DNA of 36,179 bases from Bdellovibrio sp. (lineage in GTDB: Bacteria; Bdellovibrionota; Bdellovibrionia; Bdellovibrionales; Bdellovibrionaceae): assembly GCA_025359945.1 (NCBI GenBank), contig JANYDD010000090.1, positions 1-36,179 of the forward strand. Direction: 5' to 3'. The position numbers and the translations under genes are program-made. Each line of letters starts with the position of its first letter. Position 1 is the stretch's first letter. Below, one piece after another: positions 8,958 to 17,509 of the stretch. The notes under the pieces are model-generated. The model saw nothing but the letters and a program-made list of their open reading frames with translations. It was not told where the DNA came from and ran no database searches.

Positions 8958-9539
8958 CTACCCCTTGGGTTTGAGCATTTTCTCGATCCGGCTGTCGGGG
9001 ATTAGCCAGATCATTGCAACGATGACGTACAAAGCCAGCGATATTCTGGGTTGCCAAAAGGCAAGTGGGATTGCGACGGAATAAAATCCTAGCGAGATAT
9101 TTCCTTTAAAATCTTTTCCCAGGGCTTTGGCGATCTCTGAGTTTTCACCGTGGCTTGAGACCAGTGAATGACTTAAAAGAGAATACGCAAACCCGGCCAT
9201 CAGTAAAACGGCTCCGTAAAGGGCCACTGGAACTTCTGCAAAATGATTTTCTCCTGACCATGCAGTCACGAATGGAACTAGCGACAGCCAAAACAGCAAG
9301 TGGGCATTGGCCCACAAAATTTGGCCGCTTACGTGTTTCACAAGTTGAAATAAATGATGGTGGTTATTCCAGTAAATGCCGATGTAAATAAAACTAATCA
9401 GATAGCTTAAGAAGACGGGTGCCAGAGGCTTTAGTGCCGAAATTTCGGGAGAGTGCGGAATTTTTAGTTCTAACACCATAATTGTAATTAATATGGCCAG
9501 AACGCCATCACTAAATGCTTCCAGTCTATTTTTGTTCAT
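8958..9539 (-). CDS. TMEM175/DUF1211-type potassium channel family protein
   Basis: 193 residues with about six hydrophobic segments. The N-terminus RLEAFSDGVLAILITIMVLEL contains the FSDGVxAI..T signature of the first helix, which forms the selectivity filter in bacterial and lysosomal TMEM175 channels. Later NNHHHLF and WANAHLLFWLSLVPF match the family's second and third helices. Bacterial members are about 200 residues with one six-helix repeat and assemble as tetramers that leak potassium. An AAGGGA ribosome site precedes the ATG. It is not in an operon; its 3' end lies about 140 bases from the end of the convergent DUF1993 gene, and nothing distinct is seen in that gap. Confidence 0.85.
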   Translation of the reverse strand: MNKNRLEAFSDGVLAILITIMVLELKIPHSPEISALKPLAPVFLSYLISFIYIGIYWNNHHHLFQLVKHVSGQILWANAHLLFWLSLVPFVTAWSGENHFAEVPVALYGAVLLMAGFAYSLLSHSLVSSHGENSEIAKALGKDFKGNISLGFYSVAIPLAFWQPRISLALYVIVAMIWLIPDSRIEKMLKPKG

Positions 9540-9826
9540 CAGAAATTCCCTTATTGAGCGAATGCGAACTCACCGCATCGCTAGCCAGCGATCCTGTTTC
9601 ACGGCGTGGATTCTAAATATCGCTTCGGTTGTGCCGGCTATTCTTTTGACAAAGACAACTTAACCCCGCTTAACCCACCTATGCACATGACGCCAGCAAA
9701 TTCGCCTTGTCGAATATTGTCGACTTGAATGCGCTCCAGTCGAACACGACAGGTAGGTGGCGTCATGTGCATACGTAAGCCGCTTAAGCTACTCTTGAGT
9801 TTTACTTGAGAGCAATTGAATTGGAC
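9540..9826. other. Intergenic region carrying the first mobile-element copy
   Basis: About 290 bases between the divergent channel gene and permease remnant. Its main content is the 106-bp element at 9674-9779 and its flanking 8-bp duplications. A TTGACA on the plus strand at 9646-9651 could be a -35 box whose -10 region was separated by the insertion, but no clear -10 is seen. Confidence 0.45.
9674..9779 (-). mobile_element. 106-bp MITE-like element, copy 1
   Basis: This is a 106-base element with terminal inverted repeats of about 21 bases (18 of 21 match, inner core TATGCACATGACGCC). It is flanked on both sides by the identical octamer CCGCTTAA at 9666-9673 and 9780-9787. The reverse complement matches the copy at 24226-24331 at 105 of 106 positions. 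An internal GTCGA...TCGAC inverted repeat can also pair. It is too short to encode a transposase, so it is presumably mobilised in trans by an unseen insertion sequence that makes 8-bp target duplications. It sits 47 bases before the permease start. Confidence 0.88.
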
Positions 9827-10336
9827 ATGGAAAAAAACAAAAATAAATCCACCCAGATTTTGATTCCAAGGCTGGGGCTTCCAACAGCGATCTTTATCGT
9901 TATCGGCACCATTATTGGTTCAGGAATTTTTAAAAAAGTGGCGCCGATGACGGCCAAGTTACAATCGCCCGGTTTGGTTTTATTTTGTTGGGCGTTGGCG
10001 GGTATGGTCACATTGTTTGGAGCACTAACTTATGCCGAAGTCGCCGGGCGATTGGCTCAGACGGGTGGGCTTTATGCTTATCTGCGATCGATGTTTGGCA
10101 AGCCCGTTGGATTTTTATTTGGCTGGGCTTGTTTCGCGGTGATTCAGTCTGGTTCGATCGCTTCAATCGCCTATGTTTTTGCAGAAGCTCTGTTTGGTCT
10201 TTTTCCATTTTCGTTTTACGGCAAGATCGCAGAGAAAAGATGGGCTGAGGGATTTGGAAAAAATAAACGCTTCTTTAGTTTCGAAAAAAAGAGAACTCAC
10301 TTTTATTTTTTGACGTTACCACGCGCTCAGAGTTGA
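9827..10336 (+). pseudogene. Truncated APC-superfamily amino-acid permease
   Basis: The first about 135 residues match the N-terminus of amino-acid/polyamine permeases: a first helix with GLPTAIFIVIGTIIGSGIF (the substrate-backbone-binding GSGIF motif), a second helix ending in LTYAEVAGRLAQTGGLYAYL, and a third, GFLFGWACFAVIQSGSIAS. After LFGLFPF the similarity stops and about 40 charged, unrelated residues run to a stop at 10336. Complete permeases have about 12 helices and 430-500 residues; no remaining part is seen in any frame downstream. A 3' deletion is therefore likely and the product non-functional. The ATG at 9827 is used; a TTG at 9806 is possible. The mobile-element copy just upstream may be linked to the rearrangement, but this is not shown. 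Confidence 0.8.
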
Positions 10337-10515
10337 AATCGAAAAGCTACTAAAACCATCTGAAAGTGGTTTGTAATTGCGAAATTCAGAGTCCCGCGCC
10401 TCAAATACTTCTCCAGTAATCGTTAGGACGAAGTGCAACGTAGCTGGCTGTATGAATTTCCTTAGAGGCAAAGGTGACGTTGAATGAGGTCAACCTGAAA
10501 ATATCTATGGATCGC
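10337..10515. other. Gap between the permease remnant and the hydrolase gene
   Basis: About 180 bases. A 63-codon minus-strand frame (10401-10592) overlaps the hydrolase 3' end and has no recognised features. The sequence may be rearrangement debris linked to the permease truncation. No terminator hairpin is evident. Confidence 0.35.
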
Positions 10516-11265
10516 TTATATTCCGGATGCGAACCTCTTAATGAAGTGTGAAACTCTGGCTTCGTAAATATCTTTGAAATCACGAAGCCCATTTAAATGG
10601 CCCGCTTGAGGAAGGCTTAGTTTTTCGAAATCAAGTTGGGCATGCGGCGAGAAAACCAAATCAATATGTGAAGGCGGAATCAATTTATCTTTCCATCCCT
10701 GAACTGACATCACCGGAAAATCCTTTGGAAAAGAATTTAGGTCATTGTGAATGCTTTGCGGGTGTGGGGTCCACAACAAGGCCATCAATGCGGCCTTGGC
10801 TATTTTTTTTGGAGGAAAAGAAACGGGCTCCTCAAATGTGTAGTAGTTGACCATGGATTGAAAAAGGTTTCCCGACGGCCCGCCATCGCAGATGAACGCA
10901 GTCACGTCGTATGCTTTTCTACGCGCTAACGCTTCGACGGCGCTTCCACTTGGGTTTGAAAATGAAAAGACGATTTTTTTTCCTGGAATCAGATTCAGTA
11001 ATTTTTCGATTTGATCTGCCCACACGTGCTTCATGCCAATCTTCCCGGTGAAAGACACCATCGGCATACTAAAGTCCATGCGCACCGGGATCATATCAAA
11101 CAAAACAATATCAAACCCTAGATGATTTAAAAACAAAGCGTGTTTCTTCAACGAGACTTTGCGGGCTCCAAAAAAGGGAACTAACAAAACAGTTTCTTGA
11201 AATTTTTTTTCAGGTGCTAACAGGGCTTCGCCCTCGAAGGGAAATTCAATTTCGTCGAGATTCAT
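10516..11265 (-). CDS. Alpha/beta-hydrolase-fold protein
   Basis: About 249 residues from the ATG at 11265 (an in-frame TTG at 11274 is possible). The layout fits an alpha/beta hydrolase. There is an early strand (ETVLLVPFFGARK) and a nucleophile-elbow position at KIVFSFSNPSGSAVEAL. A late acidic residue lies in SVQGWKDKLIPPSH and a late histidine in LPQAGHLNGL. The elbow reads SFSNP rather than the canonical GxSxG, so the serine assignment is uncertain and the glycines are missing. No signal peptide. The start lies 20 bases inside the end of the AceE-like gene, implying co-translation. A role in processing a thioester or ester product of that enzyme is conceivable but not shown. Confidence 0.68.
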   Translation of the reverse strand: MNLDEIEFPFEGEALLAPEKKFQETVLLVPFFGARKVSLKKHALFLNHLGFDIVLFDMIPVRMDFSMPMVSFTGKIGMKHVWADQIEKLLNLIPGKKIVFSFSNPSGSAVEALARRKAYDVTAFICDGGPSGNLFQSMVNYYTFEEPVSFPPKKIAKAALMALLWTPHPQSIHNDLNSFPKDFPVMSVQGWKDKLIPPSHIDLVFSPHAQLDFEKLSLPQAGHLNGLRDFKDIYEARVSHFIKRFASGI

Positions 11266-14056
11266 GGGATTCAACTTTTTTAGAATTCTTTTCAGGCGAA
11301 GCGCCTTGAGATCGAAGAACGGTCTGGCTAATTTTCACATTCTCAAGCGCAGTTTCTTGAAGCACTTTCTGGCAAGCCTGGACGACCGATGCGGAATCAA
11401 TATGATGATATTTGTAAACATCTTCGGGACGTCCGCACTTTGAATGCTTTTTAACTGCCAGCGAGATCTGCTTTACACCCAATATCGAGCCCAGATTATC
11501 AAGCAAGCCAACTTCTCCGTCATGAACAGAGACGACGGGTGTTCGTTTCCCAGCAATCGCCATAAATTCGTGGCCATTCATATATTCAGTCGGATGAACA
11601 ATCAAATCTCCACTCAAACCAAAATTATTTTTCAAATAAGAAAAATCGTTCTGATCAGCTAGTAGACCACAAAATAAATCAGGACTGGTCACGACAACCA
11701 CGTTGGCATAAATGCCTTGGGCCAGCAGCGCTTCGGATGCTTTAATAGCTTCGGTGGTGGGTGAACCCATCGAAATAATCTGCACGACGTTGTCGCCTGG
11801 CTCAAATCCTGCATAGCCGTGATAATCGATCAGCGAATAAGCCCCTTGCAAAACATCATTTTGAATCACGGCGAAAATCTCAGCGTCCGACAAAGATTCA
11901 AGTTCAGATTCAACCTGTATATTAGGACCATCAGCCGTTGGCTTCATCGTGAAGTCAGCCAAGCATAGTAAGGCATCCGCGTTTTGTTTAAAGCGCTTTT
12001 GACGTTTCAGATTAAATAAAAAATCTTTTTGTTCGATCCCGCGAGTGACTCCGCGAATGAGTACACCAGTGCGCCCTTCGTTATCCATCAATACGTGGCG
12101 CTTGATCGCGTCGCTTAAAATCCAATCTAATTCTTGGCAAAAGAAAGGCTCCCAAGTAATCTGATTTGGAATTTGAAAATCAGATTTCCATCCGTGCTGC
12201 GCGCCCTCGGGTGAAAGTGTGACGCCGGAAGGAGTTCCTACGCAAATAAAACTAGATTTCCAGTACAGATTATAAAAATACTGATCCAAGGCTCGTTTGA
12301 TAAAAAAATCATACACTGTCATGAGCGGGATAATCGGAACTCCCAAAGTGTCGCGAAGTCGACCAAAAGCTCCCACGCACGACATTACATTCGATTCCAC
12401 AATTTCAAAACGAATAAACCGGTCAGAAGCCTCTTCACCAGGGACTAGATCCGGAGTTTTTGTATCTTTGACGCCGTTTTCAGCCTCAAAATCGATCACC
12501 ACCGGTGCTCCAAAAATTTTTCCATCCATCGCCGGATTTAAATTAGTGGAAGTTCCCACATCGGGCGCCATCGACACTAAAAGCTCAGAAGCTTCTTTCC
12601 ATTTTTTTTCAAAATCAGATAAAGGCTTGGCTGAACTTTCTGTTTTTGTATTTGCAAGACGGGTTAATTTTGCCGTCAGCTGTCCCAGCATCCACTGGGT
12701 GTGAGGGTAGCTTGCCATCTTAAGATTAATATCCAAAGTGGGCGGGATTTCCCCATTCTCAGTTAGCTTTTTTAAAAAATATTTTTGATTTTTTTCTTTT
12801 AGATTTTTTTGTTCAAGAATTTGTCCCAATAAAAAATCACCACGCCTTTTCAAAAACTGACCTTCGGGACAGTCGGCTCCAAAGCCTTTAAATAAAACAT
12901 CTAAATTTTGTTTTTTCTGAAGCTCTAAAATTTCATCTTCAGTGGGCAAGGCCGAATGATTTCCGGGCGCAGCAGCACATCGAAGTCCCCAGCCCTTCAC
13001 GGTGTGTGCAATAATTAAAGTGGGTTTACGGCGATTGAGTTTTGAATCATGCATGGCCCTGGCCATTGTCATCAAATCGTGGCCGCCTAAATCTCGCAAA
13101 GCCTCGAAAAGTTCCTGATCCGAAACTTGTTGTAGGAAACTTTTTAACTGAGGGTGATCTTTGATCAGGCCTTTTTTTAGCAGCTGCATGTCTTGAACCA
13201 ATAGAAGCGATTGCAATTCGTAATCTTCTAGTTCGTTTTCTAAAAAATTTTGAAAAGCCTGGCCGCCCGCACGGCTAAAAAGTTCTAAACGTTTGCTGCC
13301 GTGTTGAACCTGGATGACTTCCCAGCCATTGGCGATAAATGTTCTTTCAATCCGTTGACCGTCAGTACCACCCATCATTTTTTTATTATTGATCCGATGG
13401 CCATCTAAACTTTGCCGATTGTAATCTAAAATCCAGGTCAGATTTCCAAGTTCGCGTTCGGCAAAATCAGGCACGGCTTCAAACATCGAGCCTTCGCGAA
13501 ATTCTGAATCGCCAGCGACAGCCCAAAAATGCGCATCTTTTGGAACATCATATCCGTGGTCAGCTGCGTACCTGTAAGCCAGCGCCATATACCCGGCTTT
13601 AACAGGCGGAATGCCCACCGTTCCTGATGGGAAAAAATTATGATGATCGCAATCATAGGCAGAATGATAGGACTGAAATACAGGTTCGCCATTCTGAGAA
13701 AAAGCGCGAAGCCCCATCATCGCCTGATCACAATCAGCTTCCGAAAGTCGGGTGAAATCAGAATTTAAAAAAAGTTTTAACAAATAATTGTAGGCGTGAT
13801 CCGTAGGCGATGCGTGCGGTTTGTTGGCGATATGATCAAATCCTGTTTTTACGATCAGGTGAAGCGCCCCAAGAATATGCAGCGATGACGCCGATGCCGA
13901 GACGTGGCCCCCAATTTTGGGATCACCCTTTTCTTTGTCACTTCGATGATTGGCCTGAAAAATCATTTGAGTTGCCAAGTAGTGAGCTCGAGAAATGATA
14001 TTTTTTAAAACTGCTTGGTCAGGCGTCTGGGAATTTGGAGATGCCGTTTTTTTCAT
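11246..14056 (-). CDS. AceE-like thiamine-diphosphate enzyme (pyruvate dehydrogenase E1, homodimeric type)
   Basis: 936 residues, close to the roughly 890 of AceE. Similarity to the E. coli enzyme is visible along the N-terminal half: an early GGHVSASASS region, the diphosphate-binding motif AVAGDSEFREGS at about residues 180-190 (GDGEMDEPES in AceE), NRQSLDG at 213-219 (NLQRLDG in AceE), NGWEVIQV, LGGHD and LIIAHTVKGWG. The C-terminal part has the transketolase-like pyrimidine-binding and terminal domains. The family decarboxylates 2-oxo acids and passes the acyl group to a lipoyl E2, but no E2 or E3 gene is in the window. The GDG to GDS change and overall divergence make the substrate uncertain. 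It lies 42 bases downstream of the TonB-like gene and overlaps the hydrolase gene. Confidence 0.82.
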   Translation of the reverse strand: MKKTASPNSQTPDQAVLKNIISRAHYLATQMIFQANHRSDKEKGDPKIGGHVSASASSLHILGALHLIVKTGFDHIANKPHASPTDHAYNYLLKLFLNSDFTRLSEADCDQAMMGLRAFSQNGEPVFQSYHSAYDCDHHNFFPSGTVGIPPVKAGYMALAYRYAADHGYDVPKDAHFWAVAGDSEFREGSMFEAVPDFAERELGNLTWILDYNRQSLDGHRINNKKMMGGTDGQRIERTFIANGWEVIQVQHGSKRLELFSRAGGQAFQNFLENELEDYELQSLLLVQDMQLLKKGLIKDHPQLKSFLQQVSDQELFEALRDLGGHDLMTMARAMHDSKLNRRKPTLIIAHTVKGWGLRCAAAPGNHSALPTEDEILELQKKQNLDVLFKGFGADCPEGQFLKRRGDFLLGQILEQKNLKEKNQKYFLKKLTENGEIPPTLDINLKMASYPHTQWMLGQLTAKLTRLANTKTESSAKPLSDFEKKWKEASELLVSMAPDVGTSTNLNPAMDGKIFGAPVVIDFEAENGVKDTKTPDLVPGEEASDRFIRFEIVESNVMSCVGAFGRLRDTLGVPIIPLMTVYDFFIKRALDQYFYNLYWKSSFICVGTPSGVTLSPEGAQHGWKSDFQIPNQITWEPFFCQELDWILSDAIKRHVLMDNEGRTGVLIRGVTRGIEQKDFLFNLKRQKRFKQNADALLCLADFTMKPTADGPNIQVESELESLSDAEIFAVIQNDVLQGAYSLIDYHGYAGFEPGDNVVQIISMGSPTTEAIKASEALLAQGIYANVVVVTSPDLFCGLLADQNDFSYLKNNFGLSGDLIVHPTEYMNGHEFMAIAGKRTPVVSVHDGEVGLLDNLGSILGVKQISLAVKKHSKCGRPEDVYKYHHIDSASVVQACQKVLQETALENVKISQTVLRSQGASPEKNSKKVESHESRRN

Positions 14057-14098
14057 TTGTGGGGTTCCTCGCTAGGGCATTTTTTACTCTAGTTTTAT

Positions 14099-14989
14099 TT
14101 AAGCCTCAAGGATGAAATCCCAGCGAATTCGGATCGTGCCGTCTTCATCCACCATTCCAGAAGGCGGATTAGGAAAAGGTGCGGCCGCGCGAAAAGCTTC
14201 GACAGCGGCTTCATCAAGATCCTGAACGCCGGACTGCCCAATAATCTGAACTTTCACCAATTGGCCGCCTTTGTCTAGTGTGACTAAGCATTTAGTAATT
14301 CGATCCGCAGAGGACGCAATCGTTCGACCTTCTTGAAACAGTTGTTTGACCTTTTCGCGAACTTTTGGAGTCCAATATTCATTTAGTTGGGTTCGAACGC
14401 GATTGTAAAACGTGTAGTATTTAAATTCTCGGGTCGACAATAAGGTTTCGACTCCTGGATCCAGGTCTTTGATATAATCCAAAGTTTGCGAAACTTCAGC
14501 GCCAGGTTCCTGCGCCGGCCGGGATTCTTTCTGAGGCTGATTTTTAGCGACGGCCTCTTGTCGTTTTTTATTTTCATTGATGGATTCAACGACGTCAAAA
14601 TGCGGAAGAAACTTTTTAAATTTCTCAGCCGGGGGCGTTTCCGGGGGCGATATTGGGCTTTGTTCCGGTGGAACTCTTTGATTTTTCATATTTTGAAATT
14701 GACCGTGGTTTTTGGCAACAGATTGGCGCACCACCTTTTGATTATTTTTACTTAAATATTTCGCTTTAGGGTCGATGTCTTGATTGATCGCCTGTTCATT
14801 TTGATCCACAATTTGGCGTTGTGGTTCCTTTTCTGGAATGGGAGCTGTTCGCAGATCGATCTCTACAATATTTTGGCGTTGCTGAACTTGAGGCAAAAAA
14901 TATTTTTGCAAAAATAAAAACGCGCTAAATCCTAGATGAAGCGCCAAGGACAAAAGCAGCGATAAATAAAAAATATTTTTCTTTTTCAT
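14099..14989 (-). CDS. TonB/TolA-like energy-transducer protein
   Basis: 296 residues. A short basic N-terminus is followed by a single membrane anchor (IFYLSLLLSLALHLGFSAFLFL) with the in-helix histidine common in TonB proteins. A proline-, glutamine- and lysine-rich periplasmic spacer follows (for example PPEQSPISPPETPPAEKF). The C-terminal domain contains CLVTLDKGGQLVKVQIIGQS and LDEAAVEAFRAAAPFPNPP, the TonB C-terminal fold signature. Such proteins carry proton-motive force from an ExbBD- or TolQR-type motor to the outer membrane. No motor genes are adjacent. It is first in a minus-strand run with the AceE-like and hydrolase genes, a combination without obvious functional logic. Confidence 0.85.
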   Translation of the reverse strand: MKKKNIFYLSLLLSLALHLGFSAFLFLQKYFLPQVQQRQNIVEIDLRTAPIPEKEPQRQIVDQNEQAINQDIDPKAKYLSKNNQKVVRQSVAKNHGQFQNMKNQRVPPEQSPISPPETPPAEKFKKFLPHFDVVESINENKKRQEAVAKNQPQKESRPAQEPGAEVSQTLDYIKDLDPGVETLLSTREFKYYTFYNRVRTQLNEYWTPKVREKVKQLFQEGRTIASSADRITKCLVTLDKGGQLVKVQIIGQSGVQDLDEAAVEAFRAAAPFPNPPSGMVDEDGTIRIRWDFILEA

Positions 14990-15114
14990 TCTGTAATATC
15001 TATCGGACGCGCTTTTAATTCGCTGGAGTGAAAAATGGATGGTCTAGTAAGAACTTACAAATAACACTCCACTTCTGAGCTGGCGTCTTATAGAATTTCT
15101 GCATGGGGAGTGCG

Positions 15115-15849
15115 ATGGGGATAGAGGTCTGGTGTCGGACAGATAAGGGGAAAAAAAGATCCAGTAATCAGGATTCGTTTTTTGTCTCGAAAGAATTAGG
15201 TTTATTTGTCGTCGCAGATGGAATGGGTGGACACTCAGGCGGCGAAATCGCATCTGCCATTGCTGTAAAAACCGCCGAAGAAGTGGCGCGGGCTGAACTT
15301 AAGTCCAGTTTGCCCCCCGAAGCCGTTATTCAAAAAATCTACGAAGAAGCCAGCGCCAGAATTTTTGACAAAGGCACTTTAGAAATGCTGAGCTTGTCGG
15401 GCATGGGCACGACGATGGTCCTGGCTTTAGTTAGAAATGATTATATTTATATCGGCAACGTCGGAGATTCTCGGGCGTATCTGCATGTATCGCCCTTTTT
15501 GTGGCAAGTGACCGAAGATCATTCACTAATGAACGAACAAATTAAAGCAGGTGTTTTAAAAGAAAATCAGGCGCACTTATTTCAGCAAAAAAATGTCATC
15601 ACTAGAAGCGTCGGTTACGAGCGTGAGGTGGCAAGCGATGTTGTTCGCCGCAATCTTTCCTTCAATGAATCGTATCTGCTTTGTTCGGATGGCTTGTCGG
15701 GTTTAGTTTCTGATCAAAGAATCAATGAAATTCTCAATCAAAATCCTGCAGATCAGGTGATCGATCGTTGTATTCAACAGGCACTGTTGAACGGCGGCGA
15801 TGATAACGTTACGGTTTTGCATCTTAAGGATTCAGTAGGGCATGGATAA
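15115..15849 (+). CDS. PP2C/PPM-family serine-threonine phosphatase
   Basis: About 244 residues from the ATG at 15115, chosen because GGGGAG lies 4 bases upstream; the ATG at 15103 overlaps that site. All the bacterial PPM metal-binding motifs are present: RSSNQD (18-20), VADGMGGHSGGE (33-43), GMGTTMVLALV, NVGDSRAYL, LLCSDGLSGLV and GGDDNVTVL. The family removes phosphate from Ser/Thr using two Mn or Mg ions, often opposing Hanks-type kinases; no kinase gene is in the window. The stop overlaps the next gene's ATG by 8 bases, so the phosphatase and the cell-wall peptidase are probably co-translated, which suggests a link to envelope control (inference). Confidence 0.92.
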   Translation: MGIEVWCRTDKGKKRSSNQDSFFVSKELGLFVVADGMGGHSGGEIASAIAVKTAEEVARAELKSSLPPEAVIQKIYEEASARIFDKGTLEMLSLSGMGTTMVLALVRNDYIYIGNVGDSRAYLHVSPFLWQVTEDHSLMNEQIKAGVLKENQAHLFQQKNVITRSVGYEREVASDVVRRNLSFNESYLLCSDGLSGLVSDQRINEILNQNPADQVIDRCIQQALLNGGDDNVTVLHLKDSVGHG

Positions 15850-16846
15850 AAATAAAATTACTTTTTTTATAGTTTCGAACCAATCTGGGCAAACCCGAAA
15901 ACTGGTGATTCCCGCGCGATTGGCTAAAATTGTTTCCACATTTGGGATATTGATTTTGATGACCTTGGTCGCGGGCGTGATCGACTATTTAGGCCTTCTG
16001 TATCAGACTTCGGAAAACAAAAGACTGAAAGCAGAAAATGCGCAGCTGACAAAACAATTTCAGATTGTTGAAGGTAAAATTTCAAGTCTTGAAACAAGCC
16101 TTGAGCGCGTGACCACCTTTACCACAAAAATTAAACTGATCACGAACATCGAAAGCGAAGATCGCTCGATGAAATTGGCCATGCCCACGCAGCCGCCGGC
16201 CAATCAGGCGATTGAAGAATTTGATCAGCCGATTGATCAACGAGAAAGTTCCGCCGATCTTGAAAAGATGGACCAAGAATTTCAAGATAAAAAACCATTG
16301 AACGAAACCCAGGGCGAATTGGCCGAAAATTCTGGGCGCGACTATCAGTCTTTAGTTATCAGGGTCGAACGGGCGATCAAAGAATCCCAACTGCGCGAAC
16401 AAAGCGTTTTAGATTTATGGGAAACGATTTCTGAAAAACAAAGCTTGATGAACGCAATTCCAAATATTCGTCCGGCGCGGGGATGGATCACTTCGCGTTT
16501 CGGATACCGAGTTTCTCCGTTCACTGGGCGACCAAGCTTGCACACGGGATTAGATATTGCTGCAGCTCCGGGAGCCCCCATCTTTGGACCAGCTGATGGT
16601 TTGGTGACCTTCGCCGGGTATGATGAAGGCTACGGAAAAATGGTCACCATAGATCATGGACACGGATATCAAACTCGATATGGACACCTGGCTCATTTCT
16701 ACGTGCAAGTCGGACAAAGGGTAAACCGCTGGGACATCATTGCATCAGTTGGAAACACGGGGCGTTCCACTGGGCCACATTTACATTACGAAGTGCGACT
16801 GAATGGCGTTCCAAAAAACCCAGCATTTTTTATTTTGGATGAATGA
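15842..16846 (+). CDS. Membrane-anchored M23 (LytM) peptidoglycan endopeptidase
   Basis: 334 residues: a short cytoplasmic start, one transmembrane helix at about 28-50, a coiled-coil-like region at about 52-100 and a second helical stretch to about 205, then an M23 domain. Zinc ligands are visible as HTGLD (His234, Asp238) and GPHLHYEV (His313, His315), with an extra catalytic-type His282 in RYGHLAH. As all catalytic residues are kept, this should be an active D,D- or cross-link-cleaving peptidase in the periplasm rather than an EnvC/NlpD-like activator; coiled coil plus LytM also occurs in such regulators. It lies between a phosphatase and a lipoprotein gene with 8-base overlaps on both sides. 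Confidence 0.9.
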   Translation: MDKNKITFFIVSNQSGQTRKLVIPARLAKIVSTFGILILMTLVAGVIDYLGLLYQTSENKRLKAENAQLTKQFQIVEGKISSLETSLERVTTFTTKIKLITNIESEDRSMKLAMPTQPPANQAIEEFDQPIDQRESSADLEKMDQEFQDKKPLNETQGELAENSGRDYQSLVIRVERAIKESQLREQSVLDLWETISEKQSLMNAIPNIRPARGWITSRFGYRVSPFTGRPSLHTGLDIAAAPGAPIFGPADGLVTFAGYDEGYGKMVTIDHGHGYQTRYGHLAHFYVQVGQRVNRWDIIASVGNTGRSTGPHLHYEVRLNGVPKNPAFFILDE

Positions 16847-17330
16847 CCAACTCATAAAGTTTTTAGCCTTGTCCGTACTAGTTTTAGGATTGGGAGCCTG
16901 TCAGTCGATGAAGAAAAATTCACTGCTACAATTGCAAACCATAAGACTGAAACCCGGCCAAGATTTAAAACAAGAACTTCAAAAGCTAACTGAAGAAAAA
17001 AAATTGAAAGCGGCATCGATCGTCACGGCTGTGGGAAGTTTAACCCAGGCTAAAATCCGTTTTGCCAATATGTCCGAAGGAACGCAAATCAAAGGCCCTT
17101 TCGAAATTGTCTCGTTGGTCGGAACTGTGTCTACTTTGGGAACCCACCTTCATATTGCGGTTTCAGATTCAGCGGGAAAAACTTTGGGTGGGCATTTGGT
17201 CGAGGGAAATATTGTTTACACGACTTGCGAAATTACTGTAGTCGAAAATCAAGATTTGGTTTTCGATCGTCAAGTGGACTCTGAAACTGGTTATAAAGAA
17301 CTCTTTATTCGAGATCGCAGCCAAGATTGA
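16839..17330 (+). CDS. Lipoprotein with a PPC (DUF296) domain
   Basis: About 163 residues from the ATG at 16839, which overlaps the peptidase stop by 8 bases. The N-terminus (LIKFLALSVLVLGLGAC) is a lipoprotein signal with lipobox LGAC. The rest matches the PPC domain (plants and prokaryotes conserved): TAVGSLTQAKIRFAN, then THLHIAVSDSAGKTLGGHLVEG, whose histidines form the likely metal site, then CEITVVE. In plants the domain sits next to AT-hooks; most bacterial copies are small cytoplasmic proteins, so an exported, lipid-anchored form is unusual. Its biochemical role is unknown. Third gene of the phosphatase-peptidase operon. Confidence 0.85.
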   Translation: MNDQLIKFLALSVLVLGLGACQSMKKNSLLQLQTIRLKPGQDLKQELQKLTEEKKLKAASIVTAVGSLTQAKIRFANMSEGTQIKGPFEIVSLVGTVSTLGTHLHIAVSDSAGKTLGGHLVEGNIVYTTCEITVVENQDLVFDRQVDSETGYKELFIRDRSQD

Positions 17331-17467
17331 GATCAGATTCAGTTTATAGGATTTGTGTTTGTGGGCGCGCCCTTCTGATTTTGTGGGCTTCAAATTCGTC
17401 GGTCACGGGGTGCTCGGCCTTGTGGGCATTCGCGCTTGAAAAATTTTTTCGATAGCCGAATTAGTCG

Positions 17468-17495
17468 CAGTCCCCGCGATGGGGACTGCTGCTTT
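17468..17495 (+). terminator. Likely intrinsic terminator after the phosphatase operon
   Basis: An 8-bp GC-rich stem, CAGTCCCC paired with GGGGACTG around a 5-base loop (GCGAT), is followed within a few bases by GCTTTT. It lies about 140 bases after the PPC gene and just before the end of the convergent minus-strand gene. The T-run is on the plus side, so it mainly stops plus-strand transcription. The short T-run lowers confidence. Confidence 0.6.
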
Positions 17496-17509
17496 TAATA
17501 TTTTAGCTA

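Noticed and set aside
8861-8973. 37-codon plus-strand frame starting ATGCCCATTGAAATT
   Set aside because: Too short, no ribosome site, overlaps the end of the channel gene; no recognised similarity.
10401-10592. 63-codon minus-strand frame
   Set aside because: It overlaps the hydrolase gene in another frame and matches nothing I know; possible debris only.
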